Shown here piece by piece: positions 16,386 through 25,229 of a stretch of 54,371 nucleotides of DNA (position 1 is the first letter of the stretch; each line of letters begins with the position of its first letter). The DNA is from Prevotellaceae bacterium UBA7017 (lineage in GTDB: Bacteria > Bacteroidota > Bacteroidia > Bacteroidales > Bacteroidaceae). The stretch lies in NCBI GenBank assembly GCA_002449535.1, contig DJWZ01000138.1, positions 1-54,371 of the forward strand. The letters are read 5' to 3'. Position numbers and translations under genes: made by a program. The notes under the pieces are model-generated. The model saw only the letters and a list, made by a program, of their open reading frames with translations. It was not told the DNA's origin and did no database searches.

Positions 16386-17392
16386 ACAACGAGCAGCACA
16401 TCATTGACCCCATTCCACAGGACCTCATTCTTGCAGAACTTACCCCAGACAAGCGTTTAAGAATGACAAACAAAAGCAGTAATGAAATATATATTATTAC
16501 TGCCCACGATTCTCCGAATATCTTGCGCGAAATAGGCAGATTAAGAGAGATTACATTCAGACTTGCTGGAGGTGGAACAGGTAAAGATTGTGATTTAGAC
16601 GAGTTTGATACATGTAAAAACTGCTACAAGCAGCTCATAGTATGGAACCCAGAATCAAAAGAGATTATTGGGGGATATCGATATTTAATGGGTGACGAGT
16701 GGGAATATGACGAAAACGGACAACCCATACTTGCCACGAGCCACATGTTTAAATTCTCAGAAAAATTCATTAAAGAATATGCCCCCTACACGATTGAACT
16801 TGGCAGAAGTTTTGTCACTCCGGAATATCAAAGCAGTAAAAAAGGAGCCAAAAGTTTATTCGCCTTGGATAATCTCTGGGACGGACTGGGAGCTCTTACT
16901 GTGATAAACCCAAAAATGAAGTACTACTTTGGCAAAATGACCATGTACCCATCATATATTCGCTTCGGACGTGATATGATACTCTATTTCTTGAAAAAAC
17001 ATTTCAACGACGACGAAAAACTTATACTCCCGATGAAACCGTTGAATCTCGAAACACCAGAAGATGAATTGTCACAAATTTTCTGCGGTAGGGACTTCAA
17101 GGAAGACTATCGAATACTAAATGGAGGAATACGTGCATTAGGATTTAACATCCCCCCTTTGGTTAATGCGTACATGAATCTGTCACCAACAATGAAGCTA
17201 TTTGGCACTGCAATAAACAAAGGTTTTGGAGACGTTGAAGAAACAGGCATTCTCATCGCTGTTAACGAGATATTGGAAAGCAAGCGTGTCAGACACATAG
17301 AAAGCTTTGTGAAAGAACATCCGGAAAGCATACAGAATATCACATGCGGTGATGACAACGTAATAAAGATGAAGAAAATTACAACGACCTAA
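16382..17392 (+). CDS. GNAT-fold N-acyltransferase, glycine/amino-acid lipid biosynthesis (GlsB/OlsB-like)
   Basis: 336 residues. The pattern LREIGRLREITFRLAGGGTG near residue 45, GGYRYLMGDEW near residue 98 and ELGRSFVTPEYQ near residue 139 is that of the OlsB-type acyltransferases (often mis-annotated as hemolysin), which move a 3-hydroxy-acyl chain to the amino group of an amino acid. It is translationally coupled to the O-acyltransferase. Its last 14 bases overlap the 3' end of the opposing recO gene. Confidence 0.8.
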   Translation: MNNEQHIIDPIPQDLILAELTPDKRLRMTNKSSNEIYIITAHDSPNILREIGRLREITFRLAGGGTGKDCDLDEFDTCKNCYKQLIVWNPESKEIIGGYRYLMGDEWEYDENGQPILATSHMFKFSEKFIKEYAPYTIELGRSFVTPEYQSSKKGAKSLFALDNLWDGLGALTVINPKMKYYFGKMTMYPSYIRFGRDMILYFLKKHFNDDEKLILPMKPLNLETPEDELSQIFCGRDFKEDYRILNGGIRALGFNIPPLVNAYMNLSPTMKLFGTAINKGFGDVEETGILIAVNEILESKRVRHIESFVKEHPESIQNITCGDDNVIKMKKITTT

Positions 17393-18098
17393 GAACCTCA
17401 AGAGTTTTCATTTCCCCAAATTGGGGAATATGCAAACGATAGAACTGAAGGGAGAAATCAATTACACGGTTTCTCTCTTTTTTTGTCATTTTATAATAGT
17501 GCAGATTCGATGGAGTCATACGCATAAGTATATGCATCTTATTTGCATCATCAGGCAAGAGATAGTCCTTATGCGTTGGAATATCCCCTGTAAACCTGCC
17601 CTCCCTGAGATCAAATATATACCCTTGATGATGACTCGACATATCTGGAAAAAAACCAAGGAATCTTGACATGCGAATCATAAACATAAGATGGAAGTTT
17701 GCAATTCCTTTATCTGCTACATCTAACCATGACAGGCTTTGCTCAACAAAATCATAAAGGGCTTTGTCATTATGTAAATCTCGGGTAGCATACAACAGGA
17801 ACTCAGCAACAAAAAAGGCTAATGCCATCTTCATCTCATTAAAAGGCAGTGACATATAAACAAAAGCCAATCGAGCTTCTTTAATATATGACAACTGTTT
17901 TCGAGGATTACTATCAACTACGATATCCAATATGGTAAGGGGCTGAAACAACTGTTTTGCAACCTTGGCATTATGTCCTCTGGAGATTTTCCATATAGAA
18001 GACTCCCTACCTAAGTCGCGAGTGAGAAAATCTATGATAAATTTATCTTCACCATACTTCACCGTTTTTAGTACTATCGCACGAGTTTTTAGTTCCAT
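17379..18098 (-). CDS. recO: DNA repair protein RecO
   Basis: 239 residues, the normal RecO length. It loads RecA onto SSB-coated single-stranded DNA with RecR. The start MELKTRAIVLKTVKYGE is the usual OB-fold N terminus (the TRAIVL motif); the middle carries the helical domain (FVAEFLLYATRDLH). The frame is open to 18203, but a full promoter (18107-18137) lies in that part and the -7 box ends 8 bases before the ATG at 18098, so 18098 is chosen. That makes the message nearly leaderless. Convergent 14-base overlap with the lipid acyltransferase gene. Confidence 0.9.
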   Translation of the reverse strand: MELKTRAIVLKTVKYGEDKFIIDFLTRDLGRESSIWKISRGHNAKVAKQLFQPLTILDIVVDSNPRKQLSYIKEARLAFVYMSLPFNEMKMALAFFVAEFLLYATRDLHNDKALYDFVEQSLSWLDVADKGIANFHLMFMIRMSRFLGFFPDMSSHHQGYIFDLREGRFTGDIPTHKDYLLPDDANKMHILMRMTPSNLHYYKMTKKERNRVIDFSLQFYRLHIPQFGEMKTLEVLRSL

Positions 18099-18106
18099 TT
18101 CGGATG

Positions 18107-18137
18107 CAAAAATAGCATTTTTCCCCTTCATATCAAA
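18107..18137 (-). promoter_or_regulatory. Promoter of recO
   Basis: Minus-strand TTTG (18134-18137) and TATTTTTG (18107-18114), 19 bases apart. The -7 box is followed by GCATCCGAA and then the start codon. Confidence 0.7.
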
Positions 18138-18153
18138 AATTCTTTCATAAAAA

Positions 18154-18185
18154 TTTGCGTATTTAATTAAAATTATGTACCTTTG
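18154..18185 (+). promoter_or_regulatory. Promoter of tRNA-Glu (and probably rpsT)
   Basis: TTTG (18154-18157) and TACCTTTG (18178-18185), 20 bases apart. It lies back to back with the recO promoter within about 60 bases. Confidence 0.75.
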
Positions 18186-18226
18186 CAGCCGCAAAACGAG
18201 CAAAAGTTCTTTTTGACAATCGGTTT

Positions 18227-18298
18227 GGCGCGTTCGTATATCGGCTAGTACTCAAGATTTTCATTCTTGCAAGAGGGGTTCGACTCCCCTACGCGCTA
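18227..18298 (+). tRNA. tRNA-Glu (anticodon TTC)
   Basis: Acceptor GGCGCGT pairs with ACGCGCT (one G-U). D-arm GTA/TAC around TATCGGCTAG, anticodon stem CAAGA/TCTTG with loop TTTTCAT (anticodon TTC), and T-arm AGGGG TTCGACT CCCCT. The CCA end is not encoded. The exact ends could differ by a base. Confidence 0.93.
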
Positions 18299-18315
18299 CA
18301 AATATTGATTATTCG

Positions 18316-18372
18316 TCATCGAGCAGTGATGCCCATTATGGTGACGATGAGTCGGACAGACTCGCCAGGGCA
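18316..18372 (+). promoter_or_regulatory. Structured leader of rpsT (possible autoregulatory element)
   Basis: Between tRNA-Glu and rpsT, the RNA can form GAGTC/GACTC (18349-18353, 18359-18363) inside TGCCC/GGGCA (18330-18334, 18368-18372). A third helix CATCG/CGATG (18317-18321, 18345-18349) crosses the second, which suggests a pseudoknot or alternative folds. Ribosomal protein S20 represses its own synthesis in other bacteria; that this structure does it here is inference. Confidence 0.4.
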
Positions 18373-18441
18373 GTTGTAGTAACATAAGACCCATAGCTAA
18401 CATTAATCCGTCTCCCCAGAGACATAACAAATCTAAAAAAA

Positions 18442-18693
18442 ATGGCAAACCACAAATCATGTGAGAAGCGCATACGTCAAACAAAAGTCGCTACAACCCA
18501 CAACCATTATTACGCTAAAACAATGCGTAATGCAGTTCGCAAACTCCGTGCAATGACAAACAAGGATGAAGCAGTGAAACTTTATCCAACAATCCAAAAA
18601 ATGCTTGACAAACTTGCTAAGAACAATATTATTCACAAGAATAAGGCAGCAAATATCAAGTCTTCATTGATGCAGCATATTGCACAACTTTAG
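18442..18693 (+). CDS. rpsT: 30S ribosomal protein S20
   Basis: 83 residues, the usual S20 size, starting MANHKSCEKRIRQTKVA and rich in Lys/Arg with the family pattern MRNAVRKLRA and HKNKAANIKSSL. A primary 16S rRNA-binding protein of the small subunit. The gene follows tRNA-Glu, with which it may share a promoter, and is closed by a strong terminator 30 bases after its stop. Confidence 0.97.
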   Translation: MANHKSCEKRIRQTKVATTHNHYYAKTMRNAVRKLRAMTNKDEAVKLYPTIQKMLDKLAKNNIIHKNKAANIKSSLMQHIAQL

Positions 18694-18724
18694 AAGTTTA
18701 GCAAATAAATTTCATCCATAACAA

Positions 18725-18755
18725 AAATGCAACCTGATTAGGTTGCATTTTTTTG
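18725..18755 (+). terminator. Intrinsic terminator of rpsT
   Basis: AATGCAACCT pairs with AGGTTGCATT around a 4-base loop, followed by a run of T. It lies just before the gyrB promoter. Confidence 0.9.
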
Positions 18756-18775
18756 TTAAAATACGAAGTATTTTA

Positions 18776-18807
18776 TTTGGATATATGAGTTTTTTTTTGT
18801 ATCTTTG
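18776..18807 (+). promoter_or_regulatory. Promoter of gyrB
   Basis: TTTG (18776-18779) and TATCTTTG (18800-18807), 20 bases apart. The region between is T-rich (TTTTTTTTG). The start codon is 29 bases after the -7 box. Confidence 0.75.
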
Positions 18808-18835
18808 CATCAAAATTATAAAAACTCACATTCAG

Positions 18836-20806
18836 ATGGAAAATCAGAAGAACGAAACAAACTACATGGGTAGTAGCATTCAAGTCCTCGAAGGTCTTGA
18901 AGCTGTACGCAAACGCCCTGCCATGTACATTGGAGACATCTCCGAGAAAGGATTACATCACCTTGTCAATGAGACCGTGGACAACTCTATAGACGAAGCG
19001 ATGGCAGGATTTTGTACACATATCAATGTTACTATAAATGAAGATAATTCTGTAACCGTAGAGGATGATGGTCGTGGAATTCCTGTTGACGAGCACCCCA
19101 AAATGCACAAAAGCGCACTTGAGGTCGTTATGACAGTTCTTCATGCCGGCGGTAAGTTTGACAAAGGGTCTTATAAGGTTTCAGGTGGTTTGCATGGTGT
19201 AGGTGTATCATGCGTAAACGCATTGTCCACACACATGATATCACAGGTATATCGTGATGGTAAAATATACCAGCAAGAATACGAGAAGGGAAAGCCATTG
19301 TATTCCGTTAAGGTCGTTGGCGAAACAGATAAACGTGGTACAAGACAACAATTCTGGCCAGACCCAACCATCTTCACTACAACAGAATTCAAATATGACA
19401 TCGTAGCACGGCGCATGCGTGAGCTGGCTTTTCTGAATGCTGGTATCACTATTATTCTTGCCGACCTAAGGCCAAACGAGGAGGGCAATGTACGCCAGCC
19501 AGAAGTCTTCCATGCTAAAGAAGGTTTGAAGGAATTTGTACGTTATGTAGATCGCCATCGTACAAGCATAATAGGGGAGCCAATATATTTAAAGACAGAA
19601 AAGAATGGCACGCCAATAGAAATAGCCCTGCTATACAACAACGACTACAGTGAGAACATCCATTCTTACGTTAACAACATTAATACTATAGAAGGCGGCA
19701 CCCACCTGACTGGTTTCCGCATTGCATTGAGTCGTTCTCTGAAAAAATATGCAGACGAAGACAGTGACCTGAAAAAGAAAATAGAAAAGGCAAAAATAGA
19801 AATAGCTCCTGATGACTTTAGAGAAGGTCTTACAGCTATCATTTCAGTAAAGGTAGCAGAACCTCAGTTTGAAGGACAGACAAAAACCAAATTAGGTAAC
19901 AGCGAAGTCAACGGACACGTTCAGCAAGCCGTAGGCGAAGCAATGAGCGCATATTTGGAAGAACATCCAAAAGAGGCACACACTATATGTGAAAAGGTTA
20001 TATTGGCAGCTACTGCACGCATTGCCGCTCGCAAAGCACGTGAAAGCGTTCAAAGAAAGAGTCCTATGACGGGAGGAGGATTACCTGGCAAACTGGCAGA
20101 TTGCTCTTCACGCGACCCAAAGAAGACCGAGATATTCCTTGTCGAGGGTGATTCTGCAGGTGGTTCTGCAAAGCAAGGTCGAGATCGTCACACACAAGCC
20201 ATACTTCCTCTAAGAGGCAAGATTCTTAATGTCGAGAAGGTACAATGGCATAAAGTTTTCGAGGCAGAGTCTGTAAACATCATTTTACAAGCAATAGGAG
20301 TACGCTTCGGTGTAGATGGAGAAGATTCAAAGGAAGCCAATATCGAGAAATTAAGATATGACAAGATTATTATCATGACCGATGCCGATGTTGACGGCTC
20401 GCACATCGATACTCTTATCATGACACTTTTCTTCCGTTTTATGCCGCAGGTAATTCAGGAAGGCCATCTTTACATAGCCACTCCACCACTCTACCAGTGT
20501 ACATACAAAAACCACAAAGAATATTGTTACACAGAGGAGGATAGGCAGAGATTCATTGACACATACTGCGAAGGAAACTCTGATGACACACGTTTACACA
20601 CACAGAGATACAAGGGTCTTGGAGAAATGAATCCAGAGCAACTATGGGATACAACAATGAACCCTGATACGCGTCTCTTGAAGCAAGTAACCATCCAGAA
20701 CGCAGCAGATGCAGACGAAATATTCTCAATGCTTATGGGTGACGATGTAGAGCCCAGAAGACTATTCATCGAAGAAAATGCAACATATGCAAATATTGAT
20801 GCATAA
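18836..20806 (+). CDS. gyrB: DNA gyrase subunit B
   Basis: 656 residues. The N-terminal GHKL ATPase shows NETVDNSIDEA, VEDDGRGIPVD and GGLHGVGVSCVNA; the TOPRIM domain shows LVEGDSAGGSAKQGRDR and IMTDADVDGSHIDTL; and the C-terminal tail carries YKGLGEMNPEQLW. With GyrA it forms the topoisomerase that introduces negative supercoils. The frame is open to 18743, but the promoter lies in that extension and MENQKNETNYM fits the family, so 18836 is used. ParE is excluded by context only weakly; the TOPRIM sequence fits GyrB of Bacteroidetes (short form without the proteobacterial insert). Confidence 0.95.
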   Translation: MENQKNETNYMGSSIQVLEGLEAVRKRPAMYIGDISEKGLHHLVNETVDNSIDEAMAGFCTHINVTINEDNSVTVEDDGRGIPVDEHPKMHKSALEVVMTVLHAGGKFDKGSYKVSGGLHGVGVSCVNALSTHMISQVYRDGKIYQQEYEKGKPLYSVKVVGETDKRGTRQQFWPDPTIFTTTEFKYDIVARRMRELAFLNAGITIILADLRPNEEGNVRQPEVFHAKEGLKEFVRYVDRHRTSIIGEPIYLKTEKNGTPIEIALLYNNDYSENIHSYVNNINTIEGGTHLTGFRIALSRSLKKYADEDSDLKKKIEKAKIEIAPDDFREGLTAIISVKVAEPQFEGQTKTKLGNSEVNGHVQQAVGEAMSAYLEEHPKEAHTICEKVILAATARIAARKARESVQRKSPMTGGGLPGKLADCSSRDPKKTEIFLVEGDSAGGSAKQGRDRHTQAILPLRGKILNVEKVQWHKVFEAESVNIILQAIGVRFGVDGEDSKEANIEKLRYDKIIIMTDADVDGSHIDTLIMTLFFRFMPQVIQEGHLYIATPPLYQCTYKNHKEYCYTEEDRQRFIDTYCEGNSDDTRLHTQRYKGLGEMNPEQLWDTTMNPDTRLLKQVTIQNAADADEIFSMLMGDDVEPRRLFIEENATYANIDA

Positions 20807-20835
20807 TCCCCTTTGATAAATAGCCCCTCAAAAAA

Positions 20836-21459
20836 ATGATTATCCAAATAGATAATGTGCTTGTATCAGCAGAAATTCTCACCGAGAATTTCTGCTGTGA
20901 CCTTTCTAAATGCAAAGGAATTTGTTGCATTGAAGGTGACGCCGGAGCCCCTGTTACGCTCGAAGAAGTAGCCCTACTTGAGGACAACCTTGACATTGTA
21001 AAGCAAGATTTATCAATGCAAGCACAACTTGTCATAGCATCGCAGGGGGTAGCATACACAGATACAGAAGGAGATTTGGTAACATCTATTGTCAACGGAA
21101 AAGATTGCGTTTTCACATGCTACCAAGACATCCTTTTGAACAACAAAACAACAGAAACCAACGATAACATCGTAAAAAACTGCTGTTTGTGTGCCTACGA
21201 AAAAGCATACAGGAAAGGGCTCACCAGCTGGCCTAAACCAATCTCATGTGCACTCTATCCCATCAGAGAATCAAAATTGAGCAATGGCATGACTGCATTA
21301 GTTTATCACAGATGGGAAGTATGTAAGGATGGCATTAAAAAAGGTAAGGAACTATCCTTACCACTATACAAATTTCTAAAAGAACCGTTAATTAGACGCT
21401 TTGGAATTGAATGGTACGAGGGATTATGCACAGCAGCCAAAGAACTCACCATTCAATAG
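20836..21459 (+). CDS. DUF3109 cysteine-rich protein of unknown function
   Basis: 207 residues. The layout CCDLSKCKGICCIEGDAG near the N terminus, CVFTCYQD in the middle and NCCLCAYEKAY with CALYPIRE later is that of DUF3109 proteins, conserved in Bacteroidetes. The many cysteines point to a metal or iron-sulfur site. No enzymatic role is known to me. It follows gyrB after 29 bases, probably in the same transcript, and overlaps the opposing ung gene by 14 bases at its end. Confidence 0.8.
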   Translation: MIIQIDNVLVSAEILTENFCCDLSKCKGICCIEGDAGAPVTLEEVALLEDNLDIVKQDLSMQAQLVIASQGVAYTDTEGDLVTSIVNGKDCVFTCYQDILLNNKTTETNDNIVKNCCLCAYEKAYRKGLTSWPKPISCALYPIRESKLSNGMTALVYHRWEVCKDGIKKGKELSLPLYKFLKEPLIRRFGIEWYEGLCTAAKELTIQ

Positions 21460-22141
21460 GTTGCATTCCCTGTTGCAGCAACCAACGATTACATAAACTG
21501 AAATGGTGATTACCAAACCACCCTCCCCTGTTTGCAGACAGAGGAGAAGGATGGACACTCTCTAAAATCAAATGCTTGCTGGCATCTATAAGTTTCCTTT
21601 TGTTGCGCGCTGGTCCGCCCCACAACAAGAAAACTACATGATCTCGATTTTCTGACACTTTCTTTATAACGGCATCAGTAAATTCTTCCCATCCTTGACG
21701 TTGGTGAGACAATGGCATATGCTCGCGTACTGTCAGAGTTGTGTTTAGCAACAACACACCCTGTTTTGCCCATCTTCGCAAACTACCATTATACATTCTT
21801 TTGCCCATTTCATCGGAAATTATTTCCGGAACAACTCCAACATCTTCTTTTACCTCTTTAAATATATTTACTAATGACGGAGGCAAAGGAACACCCTCTT
21901 TAACAGAAAAACAGAGACCTTCTGCCTGCCCAGGACCATGATAGGGGTCCTGACCTAATATCACAACTTTTACGTTTGACAAGGGACACAGATTAAAGGC
22001 ATTGAAGATTTCCTTTCCTGGAGGATAACACGTATAATTGGAATATTCGCTCTTAACAAAATGAGTGAGTTTGATAAAATACTCTTTATCAAACTCACTC
22101 TGAAGTATTTCCAACCACGAAGGTTCTATAGAAACTTTCAC
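21446..22141 (-). CDS. ung: Uracil-DNA glycosylase (family 1)
   Basis: 231 residues, typical for Ung. The catalytic motif GQDPYHGPGQAEGLCFSV (catalytic Asp near residue 63) and the DNA-intercalation motif HPSPLSANRGGWFG (His near residue 195) are intact, as is LLLNTTLTVREH. Removes uracil from DNA to start base-excision repair. It lies 5 bases after the stop of gpmI on the same strand, so the two are likely cotranscribed. Confidence 0.96.
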   Translation of the reverse strand: MKVSIEPSWLEILQSEFDKEYFIKLTHFVKSEYSNYTCYPPGKEIFNAFNLCPLSNVKVVILGQDPYHGPGQAEGLCFSVKEGVPLPPSLVNIFKEVKEDVGVVPEIISDEMGKRMYNGSLRRWAKQGVLLLNTTLTVREHMPLSHQRQGWEEFTDAVIKKVSENRDHVVFLLWGGPARNKRKLIDASKHLILESVHPSPLSANRGGWFGNHHFSLCNRWLLQQGMQPIEW

Positions 22142-22146
22142 TTTTA

Positions 22147-23667
22147 CTAATCTGTTATCAAATTCTCTCCTGTCATATCAGCAGGCTGCTCTAATCCCAT
22201 AATATGAAGAATTGTTGGAGCCACATCAGCAAGACGGCCATCCTTAATTGTTGCACTATTATTATCTGTTACATATATGCACGGCACAGGATTCAACGAG
22301 TGTGCAGTATTTGGAGAGCCATCAGGATTTATTGCATTGTCAGCATTACCATGGTCTGCTATTATAATTGCCTCATAACCAACAGATTTTGCTGCTTCTA
22401 TAACATCACGGACACAATTATCTACGGCATGTACAGCTTTTGCTATCGCATTGTACACTCCTGTATGACCTACCATGTCACCATTTGCAAAATTCACGAC
22501 GATAAAGTCATAAATATCTTTCTTGATATTTTCCACAAGCTTATCTTTTACTTCATAAGCTGACATTTCAGGCTTCAAATCATAAGTTGCAACCTTTGGC
22601 GACGCAACCAGAACACGATCTTCATTATCAAAAGGAGCTTCACGACCACCATTAAAGAAGAATGTTACATGTGCATACTTCTCTGTTTCTGCTGTATGGA
22701 GTTGCTTCTTACCACACTGAGAAAGATATTCTCCAAGTGTATTTTCAACATTTTCCTTAGGGAACAGGATACCCACCCCAACGAAGGAAGCATCATACGG
22801 TGTCATGCAATAATATTTTAGGTTTGGAATAGTTGACATTCCCTGCTCTGGCATATCATTTTGTGTAAGAACCATTGTCAACTCCTTTGCACGGTCATTT
22901 CGGAAATTAATAAAGATTACTACGTCCCCTTCCTCTATCTTTCCGTTTACAGACGTATTAACAATAGGTTTGATAAATTCATCTGTCACGCCTTCTGCAT
23001 ATGACTCCTCCATAGCTTTCACCATATCGGTAGCTTTCTTTCCCATGCCAGCAGTTAACAAATCATAAGCTTCTTTTACACGTTCCCAACGCTTATCACG
23101 GTCCATCGCATAAAATCTTCCAACAATACTTGCTATGTTTGCATCATTAGCTTTACACTTCTCCGAAACTTGCTCTATAAAGCCCTTTCCACTCTTAGGA
23201 TCGGTATCACGTCCATCCATGAAACAATGAACAAACAACTGCTGTGACAAGCCATACTCCTTCCCCACCTCTATCAACTTGAACAAATGATCTAAAGACG
23301 AATGTACTCCACCATTAGAACACAGTCCCATAAGATGTAGCTTCTTTCCTGTAGATTTTGCATACTCGTATGCTTCCTTTACTTGTGCATTCTTGCTTAT
23401 AGAGCCATCTGCACAAGCACGATTTATTTTTACAAGATCCTGGTAAACAATTCGGCCGGCGCCAATATTGAGGTGTCCCACCTCAGAATTGCCCATTTGA
23501 CCGTCTGGCAATCCCACATCCTCACCTGAAGCCTGAAGCTGAGAATGACTACTGATTGCATTCAGATAATCCAAATAAGGTGTTGGAGTGTTATATATCA
23601 CATCACCTTTACCATGCTTACCAATTCCCCATCCATCTAGGATCATTAAAAGTGCTTTTTTTGCCAT
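22147..23667 (-). CDS. gpmI: 2,3-bisphosphoglycerate-independent phosphoglycerate mutase
   Basis: 506 residues, the full iPGM length. Key signatures are LDGWGIG with the metal-binding Asp, GQMGNSEVGHLNIGAG with the phosphorylated Ser near residue 63, HCFMDGRDTDP, and IADHGNADNAI plus TAHSLNPVP for the second metal site. Interconverts 3- and 2-phosphoglycerate in glycolysis and gluconeogenesis with two Mn ions. A -7-like box (CAAAAATA on the plus strand, 23706-23713) lies about 40 bases upstream. Confidence 0.96.
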   Translation of the reverse strand: MAKKALLMILDGWGIGKHGKGDVIYNTPTPYLDYLNAISSHSQLQASGEDVGLPDGQMGNSEVGHLNIGAGRIVYQDLVKINRACADGSISKNAQVKEAYEYAKSTGKKLHLMGLCSNGGVHSSLDHLFKLIEVGKEYGLSQQLFVHCFMDGRDTDPKSGKGFIEQVSEKCKANDANIASIVGRFYAMDRDKRWERVKEAYDLLTAGMGKKATDMVKAMEESYAEGVTDEFIKPIVNTSVNGKIEEGDVVIFINFRNDRAKELTMVLTQNDMPEQGMSTIPNLKYYCMTPYDASFVGVGILFPKENVENTLGEYLSQCGKKQLHTAETEKYAHVTFFFNGGREAPFDNEDRVLVASPKVATYDLKPEMSAYEVKDKLVENIKKDIYDFIVVNFANGDMVGHTGVYNAIAKAVHAVDNCVRDVIEAAKSVGYEAIIIADHGNADNAINPDGSPNTAHSLNPVPCIYVTDNNSATIKDGRLADVAPTILHIMGLEQPADMTGENLITD

Positions 23668-23782
23668 ATTTTCTTAATATTTAATTTTAATCCGTATTTA
23701 ACGCACAAAAATACTTCTTTTATTTATAATAACCGACCCATCCTTGTTAAATTTTACTAAAAAAGAGGTTTTTTTACAGAAA

Positions 23783-23826
23783 GTGGGGCAAAGTGGGGCA
23801 AAGTGGGGATTTTTTTTGTAATTTTG
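23783..23826 (+). promoter_or_regulatory. MraZ operator repeats and promoter of the dcw cluster
   Basis: Three GTGGGG repeats start at 23783, 23793 and 23803, each separated by CAAA from the next, so the TGGG cores recur every 10 bases on one face of the helix. This is the arrangement bound by MraZ in other bacteria. The -7 box TAATTTTG is at 23819-23826, so the repeats cover the -33 region. MraZ bound here would be expected to block its own cluster. Binding is inferred from the repeat pattern. Confidence 0.8.
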
Positions 23827-23851
23827 CAGACGAATAATTAAAAATTCGCGC

Positions 23852-24310
23852 ATGCGTTTTTTAGGTAACATAGAAGCTCGGACAGATTCAAAAGGTCGCG
23901 TCTTTTTGCCAGCAACATTTAGGAAAGTGTTGCAGCAAGAAGGTGTCGAGCATCTCGTGTTGAGAAAAGATGTCCATGAAAAGTGCCTCGTACTTTATCC
24001 TGATAGCGTCTGGATAGAGCAAGAAGACTTCATGCGAAGGAAACTGAACCGCTGGAACAAGCAGGAACAGCAAATCTTTAGGCAATTCGTAAGCGATGTA
24101 GAGCTTATAACCCTTGATAGCAATGGTAGATTCCTATTATCCCAAAAGGCTCAAGCTTTGGCGGACATAAAGCAAACCGTAAGATTCGTCGGTGTAGGTG
24201 ATACTATTGAGATATGGTCAGGTGACAGAGAATCTAATTTCATGAACCCTGATGATTTTAGCGATGCTCTGGAGGCTTTATTAGGGGGAACAGACAAAAC
24301 AAGCGAGTAA
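23852..24310 (+). CDS. mraZ: Transcriptional regulator MraZ
   Basis: 152 residues with two SpoVT/AbrB-like swapped-hairpin repeats; the family motif DSKGRVFLPATFRK near residue 13 recurs as DSNGRFLLSQKAQA near residue 89. First gene of the division and cell-wall cluster, which it represses in other bacteria by binding TGGGN repeats; three such repeats stand at its own promoter. The stop is 3 bases before the rsmH start. Confidence 0.95.
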   Translation: MRFLGNIEARTDSKGRVFLPATFRKVLQQEGVEHLVLRKDVHEKCLVLYPDSVWIEQEDFMRRKLNRWNKQEQQIFRQFVSDVELITLDSNGRFLLSQKAQALADIKQTVRFVGVGDTIEIWSGDRESNFMNPDDFSDALEALLGGTDKTSE

Positions 24311-24313
24311 AAC

Positions 24314-25222
24314 ATGTGCCCTATGTATCACATTCCCGTCTTACTGACAGAAAGCGTAGATGGACTTGACATAAAACCCAACGGCACATACGTGGATGTC
24401 ACTCTCGGTGGAGGAGGACACAGCAGAGAAATATTAAACAGGCTGAACGGAACTGGTCATCTGTATTCCTTCGATCAAGACGAGGATGCAGAAAAGAATT
24501 GGCAAACAAGCACAAACGCTACACATTTAAAAAACTTTACCTTCATCAGGAGTAATTTCAGATATTTGAGAAACTGGATGCGATACTATGGGGTAGAAAA
24601 GATTGATGGACTTCTTGCCGATTTAGGTGTTTCCAGTCATCATTTCGATGATGAGACCCGAGGTTTTTCCTTTCGTTTTGATGCTCCTCTCGACATGCGA
24701 ATGAACAAACGAGCAGGCATAACAGCGGCAGATATCATAAACAAATATGAAGAAGAGAAACTTGCCAATGTTTTATATCTTTATGGAGAATTCAAAAATT
24801 CACGTAAGATAGCCTCTGCTATAGTAAAAGAGCGCAGGGAAAAGGAAATCAAAACAACGATGGACCTGATAAACGCCACGAATATAAAAGACAAAAAAGA
24901 CCTTGCGAGGCTTTTTCAGGCGCTCCGCATAGAGGTGAATCAGGAAATGGAAGCCCTTAAAGACATGCTTACCGATGCAACGCAATTGCTGAGCAAGAAT
25001 GGCCGTCTAAGCATTATAACATACCACAGCCTTGAGGATAGGATGGTCAAAAACATCATTAAAAGGGGCAATATAGAGGGAACAGTGATTGAGGACATAT
25101 ATGGGAAAGTAGAAACGCCCCTCAGAGCTTTATCGAACAAAGTGATAACTCCAAACAGCGAGGAAATCCAGCAGAATCCACGTAGTAGGAGTGCAAAATT
25201 AAGAATAGGTATTAAACAATAA
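24314..25222 (+). CDS. rsmH: 16S rRNA (cytosine-1402-N4)-methyltransferase
   Basis: 302 residues. Landmarks are YHIPVLLTESVDGL at the N terminus, the SAM loop VDVTLGGGGHSREIL, DGLLADLGVSSHHFDDETRGFS and ITYHSLEDRMVK. It methylates C1402 in the decoding site of 16S rRNA. A second ATG at 24323 (MYHIPVLL) is an equally good start. The position after mraZ is universal in this cluster. Confidence 0.95.
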   Translation: MCPMYHIPVLLTESVDGLDIKPNGTYVDVTLGGGGHSREILNRLNGTGHLYSFDQDEDAEKNWQTSTNATHLKNFTFIRSNFRYLRNWMRYYGVEKIDGLLADLGVSSHHFDDETRGFSFRFDAPLDMRMNKRAGITAADIINKYEEEKLANVLYLYGEFKNSRKIASAIVKERREKEIKTTMDLINATNIKDKKDLARLFQALRIEVNQEMEALKDMLTDATQLLSKNGRLSIITYHSLEDRMVKNIIKRGNIEGTVIEDIYGKVETPLRALSNKVITPNSEEIQQNPRSRSAKLRIGIKQ

Positions 25223-25229
25223 ATCTCAA

